A DNA stretch of 31,878 nt from a virus: the IMG/VR virus record IMGVR_UViG_3300007539_000104, positions 1-31,878 of that record; one strand, given 5' to 3'. The notes below the pieces were generated by a model. The model searched no databases, was not told the origin of the DNA, and saw only the letters and a list, made by a program, of their open reading frames with translations. Below, piece after piece: positions 7,849 through 14,943 of this stretch. Within the stretch, counting starts at the first letter, position 1; each line of letters opens with the position of its first letter. The translations under genes were made by a program, and so were the position numbers.

Positions 7849-8085
7849 ATGTATAATAAGAATATTAAAGAACAAGAAGATAAAGTTGAACAGTTTCAAA
7901 AAGGAAGAATTGAAGCTTTTGATAAACTTGAATCTGAATTAGAAAATATAAAAAAATTATTACGTCAAGGTAAAATAAGTACAATAAAATATTATAGAGA
8001 AAATCCTGGAAGTTTCGGGGTACATATTGGAACAGATTTAATTGGCGACTATTTTAAGGATATTGAAACATTATTAGATAAATAA
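7849..8085 (+). CDS. Small hypothetical head-region protein
   Basis: A 78-residue protein: residues 1-45 are a charged helix (IKEQEDKVEQFQKGRIEAF, then LESELENIKKLL), followed by a short segment ending in GTDLIGDYFKDIETLLDK. No signal peptide, membrane segment or known motif. It sits 1 nt after the preceding gene and 3 nt before the next, inside the head-core operon between portal and protease. Its size is like T4 gp67 (80 residues), but it lacks the extreme acidity of that protein, so I do not equate them. Function unknown. Confidence 0.7.
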   Translation: MYNKNIKEQEDKVEQFQKGRIEAFDKLESELENIKKLLRQGKISTIKYYRENPGSFGVHIGTDLIGDYFKDIETLLDK

Positions 8086-8088
8086 ATT

Positions 8089-9345
8089 ATGAAATCATCA
8101 GAACAATTACATAAGGAATTAACAGAAAAGTTAATAACTGAAAATTATATAGATTTAAATCCTATTACAACTTTTGAATCAACTCCTAAAGAAGGTTTTG
8201 AAGCAAAATTTGCTCAATTTTTAGCCGAAAAAAAGGGAGATGAATTAAAACCTATTGTTAACACGGAAGAAAAAGTTAATACTAAAGAAGATGTTGAAAA
8301 GATTCCTGCTGAATCAAAGGCAAAACCACAAGGTGAAGGATTTCAAATTTCTTACAAAGTAGATGAAACAGTAGAAAATATTGATTCTCATAATTACGAT
8401 TATTCACCATCAGTAGAAAATATTAATAATGTTAATGGTCAGGAATTACTTCAAGGTTTTTATACTGAAATGAAAAATAATCCTGATATGACTAAAACTG
8501 AAATTCAGGAAAAAGTAATTAAAAATTTAGCTAAAGATCCTTTACATTATGTAAAAGAAGGACAATTTGGAGTTGAAGGTTTAGGATATACTGAACAAAA
8601 ATCAACAGAAAGTAGTGATAAAAATTATGGTGGAAGTGGATACAGTGAAAAAACTAAAGACAGTTCTAATAAAATGGAAATTGTTAAAGAAAGTATTGGT
8701 GGTGTTGTAACTACAGGTAATAATCCATGGACAGTAATTGTAAATGATATCATTAGAGAAGAAGAAGATTTACCAATGGATGAAAACGAAGCAGCTGCCG
8801 CAAGACAAGAAGCTATTGAAGCATCTCAAGAAGCAGCAGGTATGGATATTGATGAGAAAAAAGATCACGATGGTGATGGTGATATTGATTCTGATGATTA
8901 CTTAGCAGCTAGAGATAAAGCTATTAAATCTGCTAAAGCTAAAAAACCTAAAAAAGAATCTATTGAAACTAAATTAGCTGAAATAGGAAAAGCAGGTGAC
9001 ATTACTAAATTAGAAGCTCAATTAGAATTTTTATCTAATCACATTGATGAAAAAATCCAAAGAGTAAGTTCAATCAATGAAGATGACAATCTTAAAGAAT
9101 TAGTTGATAAAAAGAAAATGAAAGACATGCAAAAAGAAATCAAGCTTTTAGAAAAAAGAAAAGGCAAGATGGAAAAAATGTATGAAAAAATGTGTGGTAA
9201 GAAATACCAACAAAAAGAAGAAGTAGTAGATGAACAAGACGAAGTAAGTTGGAATGAAAAAAATAATCCAACTCGTGGTGCTGCTGGAGAAAGAGATCCT
9301 AAAAAAGTAGGCCAATCAACTTCTGATTATGCTATAAGTAAATAA
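8089..9345 (+). CDS. Acidic core-like protein with an EF-hand-type calcium loop
   Basis: A 418-residue acidic, low-complexity protein preceding the prohead protease. The N-terminal ~45 residues resemble virion-protein leaders (MKSSEQLHKELTEKLITENY). Residues 259-270 (DHDGDGDIDSDD) match a 12-residue EF-hand/dockerin-type loop, with Asp at positions 1, 3, 5, 7, 9 and 12, followed by YLAARDKAIKSA. I recall the same block in internal proteins of marine T4-like phages. Residues ~285-370 are a Lys/Glu-rich coiled coil (LEAQLEFLSNHIDEKI, then LEKRKGKMEKMYEKM). The composition and position suggest a prohead core protein, possibly cleaved by gp21; several (I/L/V)xE sites are available. It is not an obvious gp68 homologue. 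Confidence 0.75.
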   Translation: MKSSEQLHKELTEKLITENYIDLNPITTFESTPKEGFEAKFAQFLAEKKGDELKPIVNTEEKVNTKEDVEKIPAESKAKPQGEGFQISYKVDETVENIDSHNYDYSPSVENINNVNGQELLQGFYTEMKNNPDMTKTEIQEKVIKNLAKDPLHYVKEGQFGVEGLGYTEQKSTESSDKNYGGSGYSEKTKDSSNKMEIVKESIGGVVTTGNNPWTVIVNDIIREEEDLPMDENEAAAARQEAIEASQEAAGMDIDEKKDHDGDGDIDSDDYLAARDKAIKSAKAKKPKKESIETKLAEIGKAGDITKLEAQLEFLSNHIDEKIQRVSSINEDDNLKELVDKKKMKDMQKEIKLLEKRKGKMEKMYEKMCGKKYQQKEEVVDEQDEVSWNEKNNPTRGAAGERDPKKVGQSTSDYAISK

Positions 9346-9349
9346 AATT

Positions 9350-9958
9350 ATGAGTAAATCACTCTTAATAGAAACAACCCCTTTTAAAGCAAATCCAATT
9401 CAATTAACTGAAAATGTTAATAAAGAAAATGGAAATTTGCTTGTTGAAGGTATTTTAGCTACTGCTGAAGTAAAAAATGGTAATGGTCGTTATTACTCAA
9501 AAGATCTCTGGAATAGAGAGATGGAAAAATATAATGAATTAATAGAACAAAGACGAGCATGTGGTGAATTAGACCACCCAGAATCTACAGTTGTAAATTT
9601 AAAAAATGTATCCCATTTAATAAATGATTACTGGTGGGATGGAGATAATGTGATGGGTAAAATAGAAATTTTACCTACTCCCTCAGGTAATATACTTAAA
9701 GAACTTATTAAAAGTGGTGTTACAGTAGGTGTATCATCTAGAGGTATGGGTTCATTAGAACAAAGAGGTGACATAATGGAAGTACAAGATGATTTTGAAT
9801 TATTATGTTGGGACTTTGTTTCAACTCCATCAAACCCAGGTTCATATATGCATGAAGTAATTAAGGAAGGTAAAGAAAGATTTATTTACGATTATACAAA
9901 AGTAAATAAAATTGTTCATGAAATTCTTTGCTCAAAAGGCTCTTGCCCTGTTTTTTAA
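9350..9958 (+). CDS. gp21: Prohead maturation protease (gp21-like)
   Basis: A 202-residue serine protease of the herpesvirus-assemblin-like fold that cleaves scaffold and capsid proteins during head maturation. Catalytic candidates are in the expected order: H76 in CGELDHPES, S129/S130 in TVGVSSRGMGS, and an acidic position D155 in LLCWDFVSTPSNP. The N-terminal part (LLVEGILATAEVKNGNGRYY) is the usual first strand block. The length is close to T4 gp21 (212 residues). It lies immediately before the scaffold and capsid genes, as in T4. The C-terminus CSKGSCPVF carries two cysteines and may be removed by autocleavage. It starts 4 nt after the upstream acidic protein. Confidence 0.95.
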   Translation: MSKSLLIETTPFKANPIQLTENVNKENGNLLVEGILATAEVKNGNGRYYSKDLWNREMEKYNELIEQRRACGELDHPESTVVNLKNVSHLINDYWWDGDNVMGKIEILPTPSGNILKELIKSGVTVGVSSRGMGSLEQRGDIMEVQDDFELLCWDFVSTPSNPGSYMHEVIKEGKERFIYDYTKVNKIVHEILCSKGSCPVF

Positions 9959-9992
9959 TTTTCCAAAATATTCATATACGTATAATCGCAAT

Positions 9993-10057
9993 GTGTCATG
10001 AATCTGAATATGACACCGATATAAAATTATTCCCTATTACGGTTCCTAATAACCGTA
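9993..10057 (+). promoter_or_regulatory. Paired hairpins in the 5' leader of the scaffold gene
   Basis: The 124-nt gap between protease and scaffold holds two inverted repeats: GTGTCAT/ATGACAC (9993-9999 with 10010-10016, 10-nt loop) and TACGGTT/AACCGTA (10038-10044 with 10051-10057, 6-nt loop). Neither is followed by a T run, so they are not ordinary terminators. They may set transcript stability, processing or translation of the abundant scaffold. A loose match to the late signal (ATACGTATAA) lies at 9976-9985. Confidence 0.45.
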
Positions 10058-10082
10058 CTTCACAAATTTAAATTTTGAGATT

Positions 10083-11285
10083 ATGGCAAACGATGATTTG
10101 TTAAAAGAAGCAATTGCTGATGCTAAAGCCGTTAAGGAAACAGCTATCGCAAATGCTAAACTTGCTCTTGAGGAAGCTTTTACACCACATCTTAAATCGA
10201 TGTTATCTGCAAAATTGGAAGAAATGAACAAAGAAGACGTTGACGAAGGGTACGATAAGTACGAAGAAGACGACGTTAAAGAAGAAGTTTCTGAAGAAGC
10301 AGTAGCTGAAGAAAAAGAAGAAATGGATGAAGCTAAAGAAGAGCTTGATGAAATTAACCTTGACGAATTGTTAGCTGAACTTGAATTGGATGAAGACGCT
10401 CGTACAGATGCCGAACAAGAAGGCTATAAGGACGGATTCGAAGACGCTAAAGACGATATCGAAGACAAACTTAAAGATATGAAAGTATCAGAAGCAAAAG
10501 ACGAAGACGACAAGAAAATGGAAGAAGCTAAAGAAGAAATGGATGAAACCATTGATGAAGCTGAAGACAAAGAAGACGTTAAGGAAGATGCTAGAACTGA
10601 TGCTGAAGAAGAAGGCTATCTTGATGGTATGAAAGACGAGAAAGAAGACATGGAAGACAAAGACGAAGATGAAGAAATTGATCTTGAGGATATGTCAGAA
10701 GATGACTTAAAAGGATTCATTGAGGACGTTATTAAGGATTTAGTATCGGACGGAACAATTGAAGCTGGCGAAGAATTCGAAGAGGAAGAAGTTGAAGATG
10801 AAGTTGAAGTAGAGGATGAAGTGGATGTTGATGTAGAAATCGACGAAGCACATAGTAGAGTAAAAGGTGAAAAAGGTCCTGGAAACGAAGATGGTGACAA
10901 AGATGACACTAAAATCGAAAAAGAGACTGAAAAAATGAGATTTAAAGAAGCATTAGATGAAATCGAAGCTCTTAAAGTTGAATTACAAGAAGTAAACCTT
11001 TTAAATGCTAAACTTCTTTACACAAACAAAATTTTCAAATCTAAAAACTTGACTGAAGATAAAAAAGTTAAAGTGCTTAAAGCATTTGACAAAGCATCAT
11101 CAGTAAAAGAAGCTAAAGTTATTTTTGAAACATTAAACGAAGGTTTAGTGTCTAAAACAGCTGCCCCTGCAAGACCACAAGGTAGTGCTTCAAAAGCAAC
11201 TGGAACAATAACTGAAGCTAAGAAACCTATTATTGAAAGCAATGAAGTATACGATCGTATGCGTAAACTTGCTGGATTAATTTAA
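10083..11285 (+). CDS. gp22: Prohead core scaffolding protein (gp22-like)
   Basis: A 400-residue, extremely acidic scaffold located between gp21 and gp23, where T4 encodes gp22. Residues ~45-260 are Glu/Asp-rich and contain a 30-residue tandem-type repeat (104-133 and 168-197, each starting EDARTDAE-x-EGY) plus two shorter EEMDEA blocks. Residues ~280-355 are the helical part most like gp22 (MRFKEALDEIEALKVELQE, then LLYTNKIFKSKNLTEDKK). The C-terminus YDRMRKLAGLI matches the ending common in this family. T4 gp22 is 269 residues; the extra length is the acidic repeat region. Codons here (GAC, CTT, GTT) look less AT-biased than in neighbours, as expected for a very highly expressed gene. Strong start: TGAGATTATG, without Shine-Dalgarno. 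Confidence 0.88.
   Translation: MANDDLLKEAIADAKAVKETAIANAKLALEEAFTPHLKSMLSAKLEEMNKEDVDEGYDKYEEDDVKEEVSEEAVAEEKEEMDEAKEELDEINLDELLAELELDEDARTDAEQEGYKDGFEDAKDDIEDKLKDMKVSEAKDEDDKKMEEAKEEMDETIDEAEDKEDVKEDARTDAEEEGYLDGMKDEKEDMEDKDEDEEIDLEDMSEDDLKGFIEDVIKDLVSDGTIEAGEEFEEEEVEDEVEVEDEVDVDVEIDEAHSRVKGEKGPGNEDGDKDDTKIEKETEKMRFKEALDEIEALKVELQEVNLLNAKLLYTNKIFKSKNLTEDKKVKVLKAFDKASSVKEAKVIFETLNEGLVSKTAAPARPQGSASKATGTITEAKKPIIESNEVYDRMRKLAGLI
10392..10481 (+). repeat. Acidic 30-residue repeat, copy 1 (in scaffold gene)
   Basis: Encodes scaffold residues 104-133, EDARTDAEQEGYKDGFEDAK then DDIEDKLKDM. Matches copy 2 at 10584-10673 over its whole length at protein level. Confidence 0.8.
10584..10673 (+). repeat. 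Acidic 30-residue repeat, copy 2 (in scaffold gene)
   Basis: Encodes scaffold residues 168-197, EDARTDAEEEGYLDGMKDEK then EDMEDKDEDE. Codons differ from copy 1 (for example AGA versus CGT for Arg), so the duplication is not recent. Confidence 0.8.
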
Positions 11286-11319
11286 AAAACTATTAATAAC
11301 CCTATTAAAACTTAAAAAA

Positions 11320-12942
11320 ATGAGCTTAAATACTCTTTTAGAAAGTGCAAACCCATATCACTCAGTACAGAGTGATGCAGCTCGCTTAGCGACAAAATGG
11401 GAAAAAACAGGTTTGTTAGAAGGTATGGATGGTACTAATAAAAATAACATGAGTATCATTCTTGAAAACCAAGCTAAACAACTTGTTGTAGAGGAATCAA
11501 ATACTGGCGGTGGTGCTGGATCTGGTAACTTTACACCTGGTACTGGTGCACAATGGGCAGGCGTAGCCTTACCATTAGTAAGAAAAGTATTTGGTCAAAT
11601 CGCTGCTAAAGAATTCGTTAGCGTTCAACCAATGAACTTACCTTCAGGACTAGTATTTTATTTAGATTTCCAATATGGAAATACTAAAGATCCATTTACT
11701 CAAGGAGATTCACTATATGGTGCTACTGGCGGAAACCTTCCATTTGGTAACACTAATTCTGGTGGTCTTTACGGACAAGGAAGATATGGATACTCTATTA
11801 ATACAACTGAATCTGCTGCTATTGCAGTAACTACAGGTTCTGCTACTAGAGCTTCTATTAACTTTGATTCTGAACTTACAGCTTCTTTAGATGCTGGTGA
11901 TATCGTAACTGCTTCTATTGCAACTTCTTCTATCGATGGTAACTTCGATGCTGAAGCTGTAAGAAGTTTCTACTTAGCTGGATCTAACGCTCCAACTATT
12001 GCACAACAATATCCTCAGTTTACTAAAATTGTAGGTGGAAACTTACAATTCGTAGTAGCTGCTGATAGTATTGTACCTTCAACAACTATTGCTTTATCTT
12101 ACTCATTAGCTCCAACAGATAATGAAAGAGGTGATTTTGAAGATGGAAATGACAATTTAAATGGTAATAACTCTCCAATCTCTATTCCTGAGATTAACGT
12201 ACAGATGAAATCATCTGCTATCGTAGCTAAAACTCGTAAGTTGAAAGCTGTATGGACTCCTGAGTTCGCACAAGATCTTAACGCTTACCACGCTTTAGAT
12301 GCTGAAGCAGAATTGACTTCTATCTTAAGTGAGTATATTTCATTAGAAATTGATCTTGAAATCTTAGACATGCTACAAGAGTCAGCTGCTGCTGGAACTG
12401 AAGTATGGTCAGCTGTAAACAACCAATCTATTGTAGATAATGGTGTTAACGGTACATTCTCAGACCTAGGCTTCTATAATAGCCAAGGACAGTGGTTCCA
12501 AACTTTAGGAACTAAAATCCAAAAATTAAGTAACATCATTCACCAGAAAACTCTACGTGGTGGTGCTAACTTTATGGTAATTTCTCCAACAATCGGTACT
12601 ATCTTAGAATCAATTCCTGGATATGCTGCTGACGCTGACGGAGATGTATCAAAAGCTACTTATGCATTTGGTGTACAAAAAGTTGGATCTTTCAACGGAA
12701 GATACAAAGTGTACAAAAATCCATATATGACTGAAAATCAGATCTTATTAGGATTTAGAGGATCACAGTTCCTAGAAACAGGTGCTGTATTTGCTCCTTA
12801 CATTCCATTAATCATGACTCCATTAGTATATGATCCATCAACATTTACTCCACGTAAAGGATTGATGACTCGTTACGCTAAGAAGATGGTAAGACCTGAA
12901 TTCTATGGATTAATTAAAGTAGCTGGATTAGAAACTCTATAA
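11320..12942 (+). CDS. gp23: Major capsid protein (gp23-like)
   Basis: A 540-residue HK97-fold capsid protein forming the head lattice. Diagnostic segments: the N-terminal leader with NPYHSVQSDAARLATKWEKT; FVSVQPMNLPSGLVFYLDFQYG (cf. T4 gp23 VQPMNSPTGQVFALRAVYG); and the C-terminal block GSFNGRYKVYKNPYMTENQ, PYIPLIMTPLVYDPSTF and MTRYAKKMVRPEFYG. T4 gp23 is cut after Glu65. Here a similarly placed Glu pair (E58/E59 in QLVVEES) is the likely gp21 site. The mature N-terminus would then begin in SNTGGGAGSGNF, a motif also found in the protein at 7173. No separate vertex protein (gp24) follows. A strong terminator lies 28 nt downstream. No exact late signal is upstream; a variant CTATTAATAA lies at 11290-11299. 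Confidence 0.97.
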   Translation: MSLNTLLESANPYHSVQSDAARLATKWEKTGLLEGMDGTNKNNMSIILENQAKQLVVEESNTGGGAGSGNFTPGTGAQWAGVALPLVRKVFGQIAAKEFVSVQPMNLPSGLVFYLDFQYGNTKDPFTQGDSLYGATGGNLPFGNTNSGGLYGQGRYGYSINTTESAAIAVTTGSATRASINFDSELTASLDAGDIVTASIATSSIDGNFDAEAVRSFYLAGSNAPTIAQQYPQFTKIVGGNLQFVVAADSIVPSTTIALSYSLAPTDNERGDFEDGNDNLNGNNSPISIPEINVQMKSSAIVAKTRKLKAVWTPEFAQDLNAYHALDAEAELTSILSEYISLEIDLEILDMLQESAAAGTEVWSAVNNQSIVDNGVNGTFSDLGFYNSQGQWFQTLGTKIQKLSNIIHQKTLRGGANFMVISPTIGTILESIPGYAADADGDVSKATYAFGVQKVGSFNGRYKVYKNPYMTENQILLGFRGSQFLETGAVFAPYIPLIMTPLVYDPSTFTPRKGLMTRYAKKMVRPEFYGLIKVAGLETL

Positions 12943-12970
12943 TAAGAGCTTAACCAATACTTAATAAATT

Positions 12971-12997
12971 AACCCGGCCTTTGGCCGGGTTTTTTTA
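12971..12997 (+). terminator. Intrinsic terminator after the capsid gene
   Basis: A perfect 9-bp stem AACCCGGCC/GGCCGGGTT with a TTT loop (12971-12991), followed by a T run to 12996. It is by far the most GC-rich hairpin in this AT-rich window and separates the head genes from phoH. Confidence 0.95.
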
Positions 12998-13005
12998 TCC
13001 TTTTC

Positions 13006-13015
13006 ATATTTATAA
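13006..13015 (+). promoter_or_regulatory. Late-gene signal ATATTTATAA
   Basis: Exact copy of the recurrent 10-mer just after the capsid terminator. It is 124 nt from the phoH ATG, much further than at other sites, so this unit would have a long leader. I see no credible gene in the leader. Confidence 0.55.
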
Positions 13016-13139
13016 CTAACAAACGTTACATGGGTATACTACTTATCTCATTATATTCTTATATTAAAATTTACCCGTTTTTTAACGTATCTACACTGTT
13101 TGCTTTAATCTATTGTATAACCCCTAAATTAAAAAGTCT

Positions 13140-13868
13140 ATGGCGTCTAAACCGCATACAGACGAAGTTTATCGTCCCAAAAGGATTCCAAAGAATCCAA
13201 TTAAGTTTAAATTACAACTTAATGAAGAACAAAAACAAGCAAAACAGGTTATTCTCAATAATACCATTACCTTATTAGGTGGTGGTGCTGGAAGTGGAAA
13301 AACACTTTTAGCATGTAATGTTGCATTAGATGGTCTTTTAAGAAGACAATATGATAAAATAATTATTACTCGCCCTACAGTATCAAAAGAAGAAATAGGA
13401 TTCCTACCAGGTGATTTAAGAGAAAAAATGGATCCATGGGTTCAACCTATTTATCAAAATTTTTATGCTTTATATGATAAGGTTAAAGTTGAAAAACTTA
13501 TAGAAGATGGTAAGATAGAAATTGTGCCCGTATCATTTATGAGAGGTAGAACATTCTTAGAATCTATGATTATTGTTGATGAAGCACAAAACGTAACTCA
13601 TGAACAAATGGAAATGATTACATCTCGTATTGGGTTAAGAAGTAAAATGATGATTTGTGGGGATGCCCACCAAACAGATTTGAAGAAAAAATCAGATTCT
13701 GGGTTTAAATTCTTATATTCAGCAGCAAGAAAAATTAAAAATTTAGAAGCTGTAACATTAACTACTAACCATAGAAATGAAATAGTTGAAGATTTATTAG
13801 AATATTATAATCAAGCGATTGAAAATGGAGCAAGTATTACAATTTCAGGATCTAAATACTTATACTAA
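13140..13868 (+). CDS. phoH: PhoH-like P-loop ATPase
   Basis: A 242-residue PhoH-family ATPase. Motifs: Walker A GGGAGSGKT (residues 47-55), the PhoH-typical IIITRPTVSKEEIGFLPGDL (74-93), Walker B MIIVDEAQN (143-151) and CGDAHQTDL (173-181) with the polar residue of helicase-like motif III. PhoH proteins are widespread in marine phages. Their exact role is unresolved; RNA-related ATPase/helicase activity has been proposed for the family. It lies alone between the capsid terminator and a late-signal gene, so it may be its own unit. The protein is a minimal PhoH core without a PIN domain. The ATG at 13140 is used because it directly precedes the conserved N-terminal region. Confidence 0.95.
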   Translation: MASKPHTDEVYRPKRIPKNPIKFKLQLNEEQKQAKQVILNNTITLLGGGAGSGKTLLACNVALDGLLRRQYDKIIITRPTVSKEEIGFLPGDLREKMDPWVQPIYQNFYALYDKVKVEKLIEDGKIEIVPVSFMRGRTFLESMIIVDEAQNVTHEQMEMITSRIGLRSKMMICGDAHQTDLKKKSDSGFKFLYSAARKIKNLEAVTLTTNHRNEIVEDLLEYYNQAIENGASITISGSKYLY

Positions 13869-13882
13869 TAATATTTATTACC

Positions 13883-13892
13883 ATATTTATAA
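13883..13892 (+). promoter_or_regulatory. Late-gene signal ATATTTATAA (with a near copy just upstream)
   Basis: Exact copy 12 nt before the ATG at 13905. A one-mismatch copy ATATTTATTA lies at 13871-13880, giving a tandem arrangement unique in the window. Confidence 0.6.
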
Positions 13893-13904
13893 TAAAATTT
13901 ACAA

Positions 13905-14447
13905 ATGGCACAATGTGTAACTAGTGGATCTTTAAAGGTCCTTATACAAGAAAGTATAACTCTACCAAATAAAAACGAAGAAATTTGTATTAATGAAGTT
14001 ACAATACCTGGTATTAACCAAACAGTAAGAAGAGTAGATACTATCTCAACTACTTTTAGTGGTAGTGGGATAGAAATTTTAAGATTTGTCGATTCTGAAG
14101 AACAACAAGTAGCAGGTTCATTTGTTAGAGATACAGTTAAATACATGAGATTTACTAATTTATGTACAACTAATTATCTATCTCTTTATTTAATTCAAGA
14201 TAGCCCTGACGCCCAAAATCCAAATACAGATGATGTTGGTTCAGGTGATGATGGTTTATTTAAAATAGACCCAGGTAAGTCAATGGTATTTTCTAATGGA
14301 CAATTTGATAGTAATAATTACTATGATTATGTAGTTGAAGGTTATGTTGATGAGCAATACTTTGCAGGATTTGCTTCACTAACTTCAATAAAAGCAAAAG
14401 CAGATACTTCAGATGTTCAAATAGAGTACTTTGTAGCTTCTTCTTAA
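13905..14447 (+). CDS. Hypothetical virion-type beta-rich protein
   Basis: A 180-residue protein with strongly beta-predicted, Ser/Thr/Asn/Asp-rich sequence and no signal peptide or membrane segment. It contains ISTTFSGSGIEILRFVDSEE and TVKYMRFTNLCTTNYLSLYL, then a loop SPDAQNPNTDDVGSGDDG, and it ends VQIEYFVASS. This composition is typical of decoration, fibre or neck-attached proteins. It has its own late signal 12 nt upstream and is followed by another late-signal gene, so it is probably made in quantity. Position between capsid/phoH and the neck genes suggests a head-decoration or head-fibre role, but I recognise no family. Confidence 0.7.
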   Translation: MAQCVTSGSLKVLIQESITLPNKNEEICINEVTIPGINQTVRRVDTISTTFSGSGIEILRFVDSEEQQVAGSFVRDTVKYMRFTNLCTTNYLSLYLIQDSPDAQNPNTDDVGSGDDGLFKIDPGKSMVFSNGQFDSNNYYDYVVEGYVDEQYFAGFASLTSIKAKADTSDVQIEYFVASS

Positions 14448-14456
14448 TATTTATAA
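14447..14456 (+). promoter_or_regulatory. Late-gene signal ATATTTATAA
   Basis: Exact copy starting at the last base of the preceding stop codon, 21 nt before the ATG at 14478, followed by TAAAA. Confidence 0.55.
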
Positions 14457-14477
14457 TAAAATTAAATTTAAATAAAA

Positions 14478-14864
14478 ATGGCATTAACTTATAGATCAGT
14501 AAAAGGTTCAGCATTAACAATAACCGAACTAGATGATAATTTTAGATATTTTACTGGATCCCATAGCGTAACAGGATCGTTAGATATAACTGGAAGTTTA
14601 GTAATAACTGGATCAGTTGATCTAGTTGATGGTGGCGCATTAAATGTAGCATCATCTGTATCAGCATCTTCACTTATAGTAGATTATGATAATGTAGGAG
14701 GATATGCATTAAGAATTACTAGTTCTGATGGGTATGAAACAAGTATTTTAGTTTCAAATCTCCCAAATTCTGAAGTTACTACAACAGGATCTTTTTGGGT
14801 ATCAGGAAGTGCAGCAGGCAGCCAATCAGGTTCACAGTACTTAATGGTATTTACAGGAGTATAA
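14478..14864 (+). CDS. Small fibre-like protein with TGS repeats
   Basis: A 128-residue protein. The N-terminal MALTYRSVKGSALTITELDD followed by NF is a familiar opening of phage fibre and attachment proteins (LTYRS-x-KG-x-ALT-x-x-ELD-x-NF). Residues ~27-50 form a short repeat of TGSLDITGSLVITGS type, in which each unit is one beta turn, as in beta-helical fibres. The C-terminal half is Ser/Gly-rich and beta-predicted. At this size it could be a trimeric head or neck fibre, or a truncated fibre that only keeps the attachment end. It has its own late signal and terminator, so it is a single-gene unit. Confidence 0.7.
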   Translation: MALTYRSVKGSALTITELDDNFRYFTGSHSVTGSLDITGSLVITGSVDLVDGGALNVASSVSASSLIVDYDNVGGYALRITSSDGYETSILVSNLPNSEVTTTGSFWVSGSAAGSQSGSQYLMVFTGV

Positions 14865-14893
14865 TTTAAAAGTTAAAAAAAAGTAAAAATATA

Positions 14894-14919
14894 GGGATTC
14901 AAATTGAGTCCCTTTTTTT
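14894..14919 (+). terminator. Intrinsic terminator
   Basis: Stem GGGATTC/GAGTCCC (14894-14900 with 14906-14912, one G-T pair), AAATT loop, followed by seven Ts. It ends the fibre-like gene unit and stands directly before a late signal. Confidence 0.9.
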
Positions 14920-14920
14920 C

Positions 14921-14930
14921 ATATTTATAA
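14921..14930 (+). promoter_or_regulatory. Late-gene signal ATATTTATAA
   Basis: Exact copy just after the terminator T run, 13 nt before the ATG at 14944. The terminator-signal-start order strongly suggests a transcription start here. Confidence 0.65.
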
Positions 14931-14943
14931 CAAAATATAAATT

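Noticed and set aside
10616-10909. Serine-rich 97-codon open frame on the - strand
   Set aside because: It is the antisense of the Glu/Asp-rich scaffold gene (GAA/GAT reads as TTC/ATC/TCT), a composition artefact.
12943-13139. A vertex (gp24-like) capsid gene after gp23
   Set aside because: The gap holds only a terminator, a late signal and leader sequence; there is no space for a coding gene.
13030-13278. 82-codon + strand open frame overlapping the start of phoH
   Set aside because: It has no family resemblance, over half overlaps the conserved PhoH N-terminus in another frame, and the rest is AT-rich leader.
13278-13304. GGGAGSGKT in PhoH as a third copy of the TGGGAGS head motif
   Set aside because: This is the Walker A ATP-binding loop; the resemblance is coincidental.
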